A stretch of 14,723 nucleotides of DNA from Lachnospiraceae bacterium (GCA_031262285.1 JAISHZ010000049.1:1-14723); one strand, 5' to 3'; counted from the first letter of the stretch, positions 1-7,088 are shown. The notes: generated from the sequence alone by a model not told the origin. Numbers and translations are program-made.

Positions 1-194
1 CGGACGATTTAGAAACCGTTCGCGCTGCGATGGTAGAAAAGAAAATACCGATCAGCAACGCGGAAGTAACCATGCTGCCACAGAACTATGTCGATGTGAG
101 CGACGAGACGACGATCAAAAATATTCGCAAAATATTGGATTTGCTCGATGCCGACGACGATGTGCAAGCAGTGTATTATAACTGGAACGAATAG
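1..194 (+). CDS. YebC/PmpR family transcriptional regulator, C-terminal part (5' end outside window)
   Basis: The reading frame enters at base 3 and gives 63 residues before a TAG stop. The family is usually about 240 residues, so roughly the last quarter is present. The segment carries the typical C-terminal signature: IPISNAEVTMLPQN, then an acidic DADDDVQAVYYNWNE tail, matching the family's 'P..aevtm.PqN...DDVQ.VyhN' pattern. YebC/PmpR proteins are cytoplasmic and have been described as DNA-binding regulators; more recent work links some members to translation of difficult proline stretches. Which role applies here cannot be told from the fragment. The next gene, metY, starts 29 bases downstream on the same strand, so co-transcription is plausible. 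Confidence 0.9.
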   Translation, partial: DDLETVRAAMVEKKIPISNAEVTMLPQNYVDVSDETTIKNIRKILDLLDADDDVQAVYYNWNE

Positions 195-223
195 AATGCG
201 TTTGGAGCGCAGATAGGAGCGGA

Positions 224-1501
224 ATGTCTACTTTTCAAAACCTTGAGACGATTTGTGTGCAATCCGGATGGAATCCTCAAAACGGAGATCCGAGAGTGCT
301 TCCGATTATTCAAAGCACCACATTTCGATACGATTCATCGGAACATATGGGGAAGTTATTTGATTTGGAAGAGGAAGGGTACTTTTATTCACGCTTACAA
401 AATCCCACCTGTGATGCCGTGGCTAGTAAGATTTGCGAACTGGAAGGCGGCGCTGCGGCTATGCTGACAGGATCAGGACAGGCTGCCAATTATTACGCTG
501 TCTTTAACATTTGCGGTGTAGGAGATCACGTCATTCTATCCTCCAAAGTATATGGCGGAACGTTCAATTTGCTGACCGTCACCATGAAACGCATGGGTAT
601 TGAAGTGTCGGTGGTTGATCCGGATACGCCGGAGGAAGTATTGGACACTTATTTTACAGACAAGACTCGCTGTGTATTGGCAGAAACGATTGCGAATCCG
701 GCGATTGTGGTACTGGATATTGAGAAGTTTGCAAGAGCAGCACACAGACACGGCGTACCGCTTATCGTAGACAACACATTCGCAACACCCATCCATTGTA
801 GACCGTTTGAATGGGGAGCGGATATTGTGACCCATTCTACGACCAAATACATGGATGGACACGCGGTCAGTGTCGGAGGAGCGATCGTAGACTCGGGGAA
901 ATTTGACTGGGCGAAGGATGGGAAATATCCCGGATTGACGACTCCTGATCTCTCCTATCATGGAGTAATCTACACAGAACGATTTGGAGAGAAAGCATAT
1001 ATTACCAAAGCTACCGCGCAGCTGATGCGTGATTTGGGTAGTGTACAGTCTCCGATGAATGCCTTTTTACTCAATATCGGTTTGGAAACATTGGCTTTGC
1101 GCGTGGAGCGTCACTGTCAAAACGCCCAAGTTGTCGCAGAATATTTGGAAAAGCACGAACAATGCGCATGGATCAACTATCCCGGATTGCCAAGCAATCC
1201 CTATTATCCATTAGCACAAAAATACATGCCCGGAGGGACGAGCGGCGTCATAGCGTTTGGCTTAAAAGGCGGACGAGCGGCGGCGCAAGCGGCGATGGAT
1301 CGTTTGAAATTAACTGCCATCGTAACGCACGTATGCGATGCGCGTACCTGCGCTTTGCACCCTGCCAGCCACACACACAGACAAATGACAGAAGAACAAC
1401 TTGCGCAAGCAGGAATAGACGCGGGGTTAATTCGCCTTTCCGTCGGGATTGAAAATGTGGAAGACATATTGGCAGACTTAGAACAGGCCATTAACCCGTA
1501 G
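224..1501 (+). CDS. metY: O-acetylhomoserine sulfhydrylase (PLP-dependent, Cys/Met metabolism family)
   Basis: This 425-residue protein has the usual MetY length. It belongs to the cytoplasmic PLP-dependent Cys/Met metabolism enzymes, which make homocysteine from O-acetylhomoserine and sulfide in methionine synthesis. Visible signatures are the substrate and PLP-binding N-terminal part (YSRLQNPT), the phosphate-contacting GSGQAA segment near residue 83, the DNTFATP motif, and HSTTKYMDGH with the Schiff-base lysine at residue 208. The C-terminal ARTCALHPASHTHRQ and IRLSVGIE motifs complete the fold; the cysteine-containing version of the first is what I recall from Clostridia-type MetY. The ATG at 224 follows TAGGAG at 214-219. 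I see no SAM riboswitch or T-box in the 29-base gap upstream, so any methionine control would act earlier in the transcript. A cystathionine gamma-synthase or methionine gamma-lyase role is less likely because those proteins are shorter. Confidence 0.92.
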   Translation: MSTFQNLETICVQSGWNPQNGDPRVLPIIQSTTFRYDSSEHMGKLFDLEEEGYFYSRLQNPTCDAVASKICELEGGAAAMLTGSGQAANYYAVFNICGVGDHVILSSKVYGGTFNLLTVTMKRMGIEVSVVDPDTPEEVLDTYFTDKTRCVLAETIANPAIVVLDIEKFARAAHRHGVPLIVDNTFATPIHCRPFEWGADIVTHSTTKYMDGHAVSVGGAIVDSGKFDWAKDGKYPGLTTPDLSYHGVIYTERFGEKAYITKATAQLMRDLGSVQSPMNAFLLNIGLETLALRVERHCQNAQVVAEYLEKHEQCAWINYPGLPSNPYYPLAQKYMPGGTSGVIAFGLKGGRAAAQAAMDRLKLTAIVTHVCDARTCALHPASHTHRQMTEEQLAQAGIDAGLIRLSVGIENVEDILADLEQAINP

Positions 1502-1528
1502 GCACTGACTGTGAGGATATCGATACGC

Positions 1529-2623
1529 ATGGATGAGCAAGCATTAACAAATGGGAATCAAAAACCCGCAACACACCTTGACGAGAGGGACACGCGATGC
1601 TCCGCAGAACCGCCAATACGCGGCAATCGTCTGGGGATCGTTGTGCCTTGTTATAACGAAGAGGAAGTCTTAAAAATGGCTTCCGTTGCATTGCGCACCG
1701 TATTGACCCAGCTCATTGCCAAGAAAAAGATTGCGGATGATAGCTTTATCCTCTTTGTGAATGACGGTAGCAAAGACCATACTTGGGACTTGATAGAACT
1801 CGAACACCAAGCGTATCCTACCAGTGTATTTGGAGTGAAACTGGCAGCGAATGTCGGTCATCAATTTGCCTTGACGGCAGGACTTTTGACGGCGGTCAAT
1901 ATGGCGGATATGATCGTGTCCATTGATGCCGATTTGCAGGACGACGTACAAGTGATCGAACAGATGGTAGATCGGTATGCACAAGGCGATGATATCGTAT
2001 ATGGCGTAAGACGAGAGAGAAAGACAGATACCTTTTTCAAGCGTACGAGTGCGATCCTGTTTTACAAACTAATGGCAGCCATGGGCGTTAAGACGGTTTA
2101 CAATCATGCTGATTTTCGACTACTCTCGAAAAGAGCGTTGGAACAATTTGCGAAATATCAAGAAACCAACCTTTTTTTACGCGGCATGATGCCTTTACTT
2201 GGTTATTCCTCCTCGCAAGTACTCTATGATCGAAAGGAACGAGCAGCAGGCGTTTCCAAATACCCACTCAAAAAGATGGTTTCACTTGCCTTTAATGGGA
2301 TATCCTCTTTTAGTATCAAACCGATCAGCCTTATCATTGTGGTCGGCTTTGCATTGGTGTTTTTGTCCATCGTTTGTGCGATTTACGCCTTGATTTCTTA
2401 TTTTTCACAGCGTGTGGTACCCGGTTGGACGTCCCTTATTTTATCGATCTGGTTTCTTGGAGGGATGCAGCTACTGGCGATCGGCATGGTGGGACAATAC
2501 ATCGGTAAGATTTATATTGAAGTAAAACGAAGACCCAGATATCATATTGAAAAGATTCTCGCAGACGCACAGTTGCGTACAAACTGCGTAGACGGAGGGT
2601 TCCATGAAGAAAGCTTCAAATAG
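1529..2623 (+). CDS. Family 2 glycosyltransferase, GtrB/DPM1-like, with two C-terminal membrane helices
   Basis: The 364-residue protein probably transfers a sugar from a nucleotide-sugar donor to a polyprenyl phosphate at the inner face of the membrane. The GT-A domain begins near residue 36 with VVPCYNEEE. It contains FVNDGSKD, the GHQFALTAGLL segment, and the metal-binding DADLQDD motif at residues 133-139. Two hydrophobic helices follow at about 265-292 and 300-325, as in GtrB, CsbB and YkoT-like enzymes, and the tail is basic. I chose the ATG at 1529, preceded by GAGGA at 1513-1517. An in-frame GTG at 1511 lacks a clear ribosome binding site. About 30 hydrophilic residues precede the catalytic domain, which is more than usual for this group. 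The gene lies 27 bases after metY, but a functional link is not evident. The sugar and acceptor cannot be predicted. Confidence 0.87.
   Translation: MDEQALTNGNQKPATHLDERDTRCSAEPPIRGNRLGIVVPCYNEEEVLKMASVALRTVLTQLIAKKKIADDSFILFVNDGSKDHTWDLIELEHQAYPTSVFGVKLAANVGHQFALTAGLLTAVNMADMIVSIDADLQDDVQVIEQMVDRYAQGDDIVYGVRRERKTDTFFKRTSAILFYKLMAAMGVKTVYNHADFRLLSKRALEQFAKYQETNLFLRGMMPLLGYSSSQVLYDRKERAAGVSKYPLKKMVSLAFNGISSFSIKPISLIIVVGFALVFLSIVCAIYALISYFSQRVVPGWTSLILSIWFLGGMQLLAIGMVGQYIGKIYIEVKRRPRYHIEKILADAQLRTNCVDGGFHEESFK
2594..2599 (+). promoter_or_regulatory. Strong ribosome binding site for the small overlapping gene
   Basis: GGAGGG lies four bases before the ATG at 2604, entirely inside the end of the glycosyltransferase gene. 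It is the main evidence that the short overlapping frame is translated. Confidence 0.7.
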
Positions 2624-2834
2624 GAAGAAAAGAAAAATTGAGGACACACCCCCAATTGATTTTGATACCCTAGAAGAGACCGAGCCTACACCGCAAGGAG
2701 TAGAACTCTTGGAAAACCCACTACCCGTACCCAAAAAGCACATAAGGAAAAAAATGGACTATGGATTTGAACCATCGCAGGATCTTTTGAAATTTGATTT
2801 ACCGATACCGGATTATGATGACTTCGATTTGTAG
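2604..2834 (+). CDS. Small charged protein of unknown function (76 aa)
   Basis: I do not recognise this protein. It starts with a very basic stretch (KKASNRKKRKIE, from residue 2). It is then rich in Pro, Glu and Asp and ends in an acidic/aromatic tail (DLPIPDYDDFDL). A second basic patch, KKHIRKK, lies mid-protein. There are no cysteines, no hydrophobic helix and no signal peptide, so it is probably cytoplasmic and largely disordered. Reality as a gene is supported by the GGAGGG ribosome binding site, the 20-base overlap with the upstream stop (typical of translational coupling), and the terminator-like hairpin about 100 bases downstream. It could bind nucleic acid or act as an adaptor through its acidic C-terminal motif, but that is speculation from composition alone. 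Confidence 0.6.
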   Translation: MKKASNRKKRKIEDTPPIDFDTLEETEPTPQGVELLENPLPVPKKHIRKKMDYGFEPSQDLLKFDLPIPDYDDFDL

Positions 2835-2935
2835 ACGTTTCCTTTGGAACGCCCGTGTAAATTACCCCAAATCTCTCTTGACACTGTACGGAAAGTATAA
2901 GTCCCATACAAATGGCAATACTTAGAAGAACAACC

Positions 2936-2957
2936 GGACTCAGAAATGAGTCCTTTT
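2936..2957 (+). terminator. Rho-independent terminator-like hairpin
   Basis: GGACTCA at 2936-2942 pairs perfectly with TGAGTCC at 2947-2953 around a GAAA tetraloop, and TTTT follows at 2954-2957. The stem is only 7 bp and the T-run is short, so efficiency may be modest. It would end transcripts of the metY/glycosyltransferase/small-protein group. It lies just upstream of the chosen tepA start and could instead act as a leader attenuator for that gene. Confidence 0.55.
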
Positions 2958-2992
2958 CATTGCCGAAAAATAAACGTATGGGAGAGACCAAG

Positions 2993-3742
2993 ATGCCGAA
3001 CACGAAAAACGAAAAATCCAATACCGAAGAGAAAATCAAAGAAGAACAACATCAGGATGAGAAAGTAAAAGAATTTGGGCAAATAACATTAGACAAAAAT
3101 CCACAAAGCCACAACATCCACTTGCTGACCATTATCGGCGAAATCGAAGGGCATGATGTACTCAACAGCAATTCCAAAACGACGAAATATGAGCACATAC
3201 TCCCTCAACTGGCAGCAATAGAAGACAGCCAAGAGATACAAGGCGTATTAGTTTTGCTCAATACCATGGGCGGAGATGTGGAAGCGGGACTGGCCATCGC
3301 CGAAATGCTTGCTTCTCTCAGTAAACCTACTGTTTCGCTCGTACTGGGTGGGAGCCATTCCATCGGTGTGCCGATTGCAGTGAGTACCAATTATTCCTAT
3401 ATTGTACCAAGCGGCACGATGGTTATCCACCCGGTACGTATGAATGGAACGGTGATCGGCGTGCCCCAAACATTTGACTATTTTAAACAGATTCAAGATC
3501 GGATCACCGGTTTTGTCAACAAACATTGTCGAATCTCCAAAGAGCGATTAGAAGAACTCATGATGGAGACCGGTATCCTTACGAAAGACGTAGGAACCAT
3601 CCTAGTCGGCGAAGAAGCCGTGAAATGCGGCATTATCGATGAGGTCGGCGGTATTGACAAAGCCATTCATACCTTGCACACATTGATAGACCAACACACA
3701 ACCGAAGAAGAAAAAACAAACGAGATTTCACAGGAAATTTGA
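2993..3742 (+). CDS. tepA: ClpP-fold serine protease, TepA (translocation-enhancing protein) family
   Basis: The 249-residue protein resembles Bacillus TepA/YmfB, a cytoplasmic ClpP/crotonase-fold peptidase linked to protein export and spore-phase proteolysis. The first 35 or so residues are a hydrophilic Lys/Glu/Asn-rich tail. The conserved core starts near HNIHLLTIIGEIEGH. LVLGGSHSIGVP places the likely nucleophile at Ser123, and MVIHPVR places the catalytic His at 146, a spacing close to that of ClpP. VGEEAVKCGIIDEVGG closes the domain. I chose the ATG at 2993 because GGGAGAG lies at 2980-2986. The longer in-frame start at 2912 would place the hairpin at 2936-2957 inside the coding region. 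In Bacillus the gene sits near ftsK/spoIIIE; here apt follows instead. The stop codon overlaps the apt promoter. Confidence 0.88.
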   Translation: MPNTKNEKSNTEEKIKEEQHQDEKVKEFGQITLDKNPQSHNIHLLTIIGEIEGHDVLNSNSKTTKYEHILPQLAAIEDSQEIQGVLVLLNTMGGDVEAGLAIAEMLASLSKPTVSLVLGGSHSIGVPIAVSTNYSYIVPSGTMVIHPVRMNGTVIGVPQTFDYFKQIQDRITGFVNKHCRISKERLEELMMETGILTKDVGTILVGEEAVKCGIIDEVGGIDKAIHTLHTLIDQHTTEEEKTNEISQEI

Positions 3743-3767
3743 CATTTGCGCGTTGTCCTTTTATAAT
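3739..3767 (+). promoter_or_regulatory. Consensus sigma-A promoter for apt
   Basis: TTGACA at 3739-3744 and TATAAT at 3762-3767 are both perfect matches to the consensus and are separated by exactly 17 bases. The -35 box overlaps the tepA TGA stop at 3740-3742. Transcription should begin near 3774, about 50 bases before the apt ATG. With no visible operator around it, constitutive strong expression is the simplest reading. Confidence 0.85.
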
Positions 3768-3823
3768 GAGGTATATTTTTTATTGCAGATATGCGCACGA
3801 TATCAGAACAGATGGGAGCAACC

Positions 3824-4348
3824 ATGAAACAATTGGAACAATACATCCGATGTATCAAAGATTTTCCTCAACCGGGCATACTGTTTCGCGATATTACCAC
3901 GATCTTACAAGACGCGGAAGGATTTCGATTGGCAGTAGAAACGCTCCAAGACCTAGCAGATGAAACTCCTTACGATGTCATAGTCGGTGCGGAAGCAAGA
4001 GGATTCATATTTGCGACACCGATCGCATATAACAAACATAAACCTTTCGTACCGGTACGCAAGGTGGGTAAATTACCCGGAGCAGTGATCGAAACATCCT
4101 ATGATTTAGAATACGGTAGTGAGACTGTGCAGATTCACAAAGACAGTATTTTACCCGGACAAAAAGTCGTGATTATAGACGATTTGATTGCCACCGGCGG
4201 CACAGCACAAGCGATGATTCGACTCGTTGAAAAGCTTGGTGCACAAGTGACCGCAATCGTCGTGTTGATAGAACTCGCAGGTTTTCGTGCCAGAGAAACG
4301 CTGCAAGGGTACAATCTCAAAGCGGCGCTCACATATGATGACAAATAA
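3824..4348 (+). CDS. apt: Adenine phosphoribosyltransferase
   Basis: This 174-residue cytoplasmic enzyme salvages adenine by making AMP and pyrophosphate from adenine and PRPP. The length is typical of bacterial Apt. The N-terminal DFPQPGILFRDIT motif is the family signature. VGAEARGFIF and the flexible-loop segment VRKVGKLPG follow. The PRPP-binding loop IDDLIATGGT lies at residues 118-127. The ATG at 3824 is preceded by GGGAG at 3814-3818; an in-frame ATG at 3791 lacks such a site. A perfect promoter lies just upstream. The pairing of apt with rel downstream is a common Firmicutes arrangement and places purine salvage next to the gene controlling (p)ppGpp. Confidence 0.96.
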   Translation: MKQLEQYIRCIKDFPQPGILFRDITTILQDAEGFRLAVETLQDLADETPYDVIVGAEARGFIFATPIAYNKHKPFVPVRKVGKLPGAVIETSYDLEYGSETVQIHKDSILPGQKVVIIDDLIATGGTAQAMIRLVEKLGAQVTAIVVLIELAGFRARETLQGYNLKAALTYDDK

Positions 4349-4363
4349 TCGGAGTAGCCACAC

Positions 4364-4502
4364 ATTTCCATGAAGGTAGGTTCGTTGTTACAATTCACAG
4401 ATTGCATTTTGAGCAGTCGAAAGGATTCGGAATGACAATTTCGCAACGAACCATTCATACTAGATGAATGCATATCACGCATGGAAATAAATAGTATGAA
4501 TG
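4364..4502 (+). ncRNA. Candidate structured RNA or attenuator in the apt-rel gap
   Basis: Several perfect complementary segments fill this gap. ATTTCCATG (4364-4372) pairs with CATGGAAAT (4480-4488). GGTTCGTTG (4379-4387) pairs with CAACGAACC (4444-4452). ATTGCATT (4401-4408) pairs with AATGACAAT (4431-4439) with one bulged A. CATTCAT (4452-4458) pairs with ATGAATG (4464-4470), but CATTCATACTA (4452-4462) can pair instead with TAGTATGAATG (4492-4502). The two choices exclude each other, as in an attenuator, and a TTTTT run follows at 4507-4511. I recognise no known family; T-box and ykkC-type signatures are not visible. Whether it is a separate small RNA, a rel leader or the processed apt 3' end is inference. 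Confidence 0.4.
4365..4394 (+). promoter_or_regulatory. Possible extended -10 promoter upstream of rel (distal)
   Basis: TGTTACAAT at 4386-4394 fits an extended -10 (TGn plus TACAAT, one mismatch to TATAAT). TTTCCA at 4365-4370 matches the -35 at four of six positions with an 18-base spacer. A transcript would start near 4401, exactly where the ATTGCATT hairpin begins. The match is suggestive only. Confidence 0.3.
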
Positions 4503-4542
4503 TGACTTTTTCTATCACATATTGCGTATAAACGTATATAAT
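4500..4542 (+). promoter_or_regulatory. Likely rel promoter with overlapping operator-like inverted repeat
   Basis: TATAAT at 4537-4542 is a perfect -10. ATCACA at 4514-4519, 17 bases upstream, matches the -35 consensus at four of six positions. Transcription would start near 4549, about 30 bases before the rel ATG. The perfect inverted repeat ATGTGA (4500-4505) / TCACAT (4515-4520), with a 9-base centre, covers the -35. That is where a repressor would be expected to bind, but no regulator can be named. Confidence 0.5.
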
Positions 4543-4578
4543 AGTTCATCGAATCAACACACATAGAGGGCAAACGAT

Positions 4579-6918
4579 ATGGCAGAAGAAAGAACCCACG
4601 ATATTCTCCACGCCAACACGTCATCGGATGAGGACGATTTATTTGATGACGGTAAAATAGATGCCCTACATGAATTTGTATCACCGGAAGAGTTGTTTTC
4701 CGATCTGATTTTTCGGGTTCAAAAATATCACCCAAGCGACGATACCACGATGATTTCCAAAGCATATGAGATAGCCAAAGCAGCGCATGCTACGCAAATC
4801 CGCAAATCCGGCGAGCCTTACATTATCCATCCGCTCAATGTCGCGGCGATACTTGCAGATCTCGAACTCGACAAAGAAACCATCATTGCCGGACTTCTGC
4901 ATGATGTGGTAGAAGATACGTATATGACCGAAGAAGATTTGGTAAGAGAATTTGGCTCAGATGTCGCACTCCTTGTAGATGGCGTGACCAAATTAGAAAA
5001 GATCCCTCTCACCAGACTGGACGGCACTCTTGACAAATCTGACGAAAAACTGGAAATGCAAGCGGAAAATCTCCGAAAAATGTTTCTTGCGATGGCAAAA
5101 GATATTCGTGTCATTATGATCAAATTGGCAGATCGCTTGCACAATATGCGTACCCTTAAATACCAAAAACCGGAAAGCCAGATCCGTATTGCCAGAGAGA
5201 CATTGGAAATTTATTGTCCGCTTGCAAGTAGGCTTGGCATCAGCAAAGTCAAAGTAGAATTAGACGATCTATCCCTCAAATATTTAGAGCCGCTTGTGTA
5301 TGAAGATCTCGTACAGACCATTTCTTCTCGCCGTAGTTCCAGAGAAGCGTACATCAAATCCATCGTCGACGAAGTGAGCGAACATATCAAAACAGCAGGA
5401 ATCGTTGCGCAAATCGACGGACGAGTGAAGCATTTTTTCAGTATTTACAAGAAAATGAAAAACCAATTCAAAACAATCGACCAAATCTATGATCTTTTTG
5501 CGATACGCATTATTGTAGACACAGTAAGCGATTGTTATAGTGCACTAGGTGTGATCCACGAGATGTATAAGCCGATTCCGGGTAGATTCAAAGATTATAT
5601 CGCGATGCCCAAACCCAATCGCTACCAGTCTCTTCATACCACGCTCTTTGGCTCTGGCGGACAGCCGTTTGAAGTACAGATTCGCACCTATGATATGCAC
5701 AAAGCGGCTGAATATGGGATCGCTGCACACTGGAAATACAAAGAATCTTCTAATGGGAAACGTCTGGAAGAACATGAAGTTGAGAAACTTGTCTGGCTGC
5801 GCCAAATATTGGAATGGCAGCAAGATATGTCTGACAACAAAGAATTTCTCAATATTATCAAAAGTGATCTTGATTTATTTTCTGATAGTGTTTACTGCTT
5901 TACCCCTACGGGAGAAGTCAAAAATCTTCCCGCCGGTTCCACACCCATAGATTTTGCGTACAGCATACACTCCGCCGTTGGGAATCAAATGGTCGGCGCA
6001 AGAGTCAATGGTAAAGTGGTTAATTTCACTTACGAATTGCAAAATGGCGATCAAATTGCCATCATTACCTCTGCGAACTCCAAAGGTCCCAGTCGCGATT
6101 GGTTAAACGTCGTCAAGAGCGCGCAAGCCAAAAACAAAATTAATCAATGGTTCAAAACGGAGTTTAAAGAAGAAAATATCGTAAAAGGGAAAGAACTCCT
6201 CATCAATTATTGTAAATCACTGTCTGTTTCCATATCGGATATCAAGAAACCGGAATATATGGAACACGTGATTCGCAAATATGGATTTCATGATTGGGAC
6301 TCTGTACTGGCAGCCGTGGGACATGGCGGACTCAAAGAAGGGCAGATCATCAATAAATTGGTAGAGCTTTACGACCAAGATCACAGCAAAGTGCTGACCA
6401 ATGAACAGATCATGGAAAAGATCTCATCGAATTATTCCTTGGTCAAAAACGATCGCAGGAGAAGCAAAGGCGGCATCGTGGTGAAAGGGAGCAACGACTT
6501 GTCAGTTCGATTCTCCAAATGCTGTTCTCCGGTACCGGGTGATGAGATTGTCGGCTTTGTAACAAGAGGGCGTGGACTTTCAGTCCATCGAACGGATTGC
6601 GTCAATATCGTCAATATACAAGAAATGGATCGAGAGCGTCTACAAGAAGCGGAATGGGAAGCACCTGAGGTAGATGCGGAAAAGAAATACATTGTGGAAA
6701 TCGTGATTTACGCAGCGAATCGAAATGGTCTGCTGGCCGATGTCACGAGAGAGCTTTCTGAGCGAAGTATCGATATTTTAACCGTCAACACCAGAACCAG
6801 TAAGCAAGGGATTGCCACGATGCAGATGTCCTTTGAAGTAACGGACAAAGATGAACTCAACAAAGTGATCGACAAAATACGCCTAATCAGCGGTGTTCGT
6901 AATATCGAAAGAGGGTAA
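4579..6918 (+). CDS. relA: Bifunctional (p)ppGpp synthetase/hydrolase Rel
   Basis: The 779-residue cytoplasmic, ribosome-associated enzyme makes and degrades the alarmone (p)ppGpp. The length and domain order are complete for a long RSH protein. The HD hydrolase domain has GLLHDVVEDT with His108/Asp109. The synthetase domain has RFKD at residues 336-339 followed by YQSLHTT; this RxKD form is the one found in bifunctional Rel/SpoT rather than the ExDD of synthetase-only RelA. A TGS domain lies at about 437-497 (CFTPTGEVKNLP). The Zn-finger/RIS segment has KCCSPVPGD with Cys648/Cys649, plus His670 and Cys674. The ACT domain spans about 704-779. Both catalytic sites look intact. AGAGGG at 4565-4570 is the ribosome binding site. 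About 50 acidic residues precede the HD domain, somewhat longer than in Bacillus Rel. Confidence 0.97.
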   Translation: MAEERTHDILHANTSSDEDDLFDDGKIDALHEFVSPEELFSDLIFRVQKYHPSDDTTMISKAYEIAKAAHATQIRKSGEPYIIHPLNVAAILADLELDKETIIAGLLHDVVEDTYMTEEDLVREFGSDVALLVDGVTKLEKIPLTRLDGTLDKSDEKLEMQAENLRKMFLAMAKDIRVIMIKLADRLHNMRTLKYQKPESQIRIARETLEIYCPLASRLGISKVKVELDDLSLKYLEPLVYEDLVQTISSRRSSREAYIKSIVDEVSEHIKTAGIVAQIDGRVKHFFSIYKKMKNQFKTIDQIYDLFAIRIIVDTVSDCYSALGVIHEMYKPIPGRFKDYIAMPKPNRYQSLHTTLFGSGGQPFEVQIRTYDMHKAAEYGIAAHWKYKESSNGKRLEEHEVEKLVWLRQILEWQQDMSDNKEFLNIIKSDLDLFSDSVYCFTPTGEVKNLPAGSTPIDFAYSIHSAVGNQMVGARVNGKVVNFTYELQNGDQIAIITSANSKGPSRDWLNVVKSAQAKNKINQWFKTEFKEENIVKGKELLINYCKSLSVSISDIKKPEYMEHVIRKYGFHDWDSVLAAVGHGGLKEGQIINKLVELYDQDHSKVLTNEQIMEKISSNYSLVKNDRRRSKGGIVVKGSNDLSVRFSKCCSPVPGDEIVGFVTRGRGLSVHRTDCVNIVNIQEMDRERLQEAEWEAPEVDAEKKYIVEIVIYAANRNGLLADVTRELSERSIDILTVNTRTSKQGIATMQMSFEVTDKDELNKVIDKIRLISGVRNIERG

Positions 6919-6943
6919 AAGCAGGCGTTTACATCCTGAATCT

Positions 6944-6973
6944 ATGTCATTTACTTTAGACTTTTGATACAAT
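6944..6973 (+). promoter_or_regulatory. Possible extended -10 promoter for the MBL hydrolase-hemZ pair
   Basis: TGATACAAT at 6965-6973 is an extended -10 (TGn plus TACAAT). ATGTCA at 6944-6949 matches the -35 consensus at four of six positions with an 18-base spacer. A start near 6980 would give a leader of about 170 bases. The -35 box coincides with the left arm of the long inverted repeat. Confidence 0.33.
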
Positions 6974-7050
6974 TGCCAACTACGGAATGAGGCACAGAAT
7001 CAACTCTCTTTTCAGCTGGGTGATACTGAAAAACTTTTCGTAAATGACAT
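6944..7050 (+). repeat. Long-range inverted repeat and hairpin between rel and the MBL hydrolase gene
   Basis: ATGTCATTTAC (6944-6954) is perfectly complementary to GTAAATGACAT (7040-7050). Inside this pair a hairpin forms from TTTTCAG (7009-7015) and CTGAAAA (7026-7032) around a 10-base loop. TGATACTGAA also occurs twice, at 7021-7030 and 7051-7060. The layout could be a structured leader RNA for the downstream genes. It has no strong T-run, so it is not an ordinary terminator. Confidence 0.4.
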
Positions 7051-7088
7051 TGATACTGAACGCGATGGTGTAATCGTTACAACATAAT

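Noticed and set aside
536..961. 141-codon minus-strand frame within metY
   Set aside because: Antisense to a conserved PLP-enzyme region, with no motif and no ribosome binding site evidence.
2878..2883. TTGACA upstream of tepA as a -35 box
   Set aside because: No -10 at 16-18 bases; TATAAG at 2896 is only 12 bases away.
4370..4435. Possible 21-residue leader peptide (starts MKVGSLLQ) before rel
   Set aside because: The nearest GGAG is 15 bases away, and there is no run of a regulatory amino acid; the bases are better explained by RNA pairing.
4349..4578. T-box leader or ykkC-type riboswitch upstream of rel
   Set aside because: The conserved T-box AGGGTGG-type sequence and ykkC signatures are not visible.
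6915..6932. GTAAA/TTTAC hairpin at the rel stop as a terminator
   Set aside because: Only 5 AT-rich base pairs and no T-run after it.
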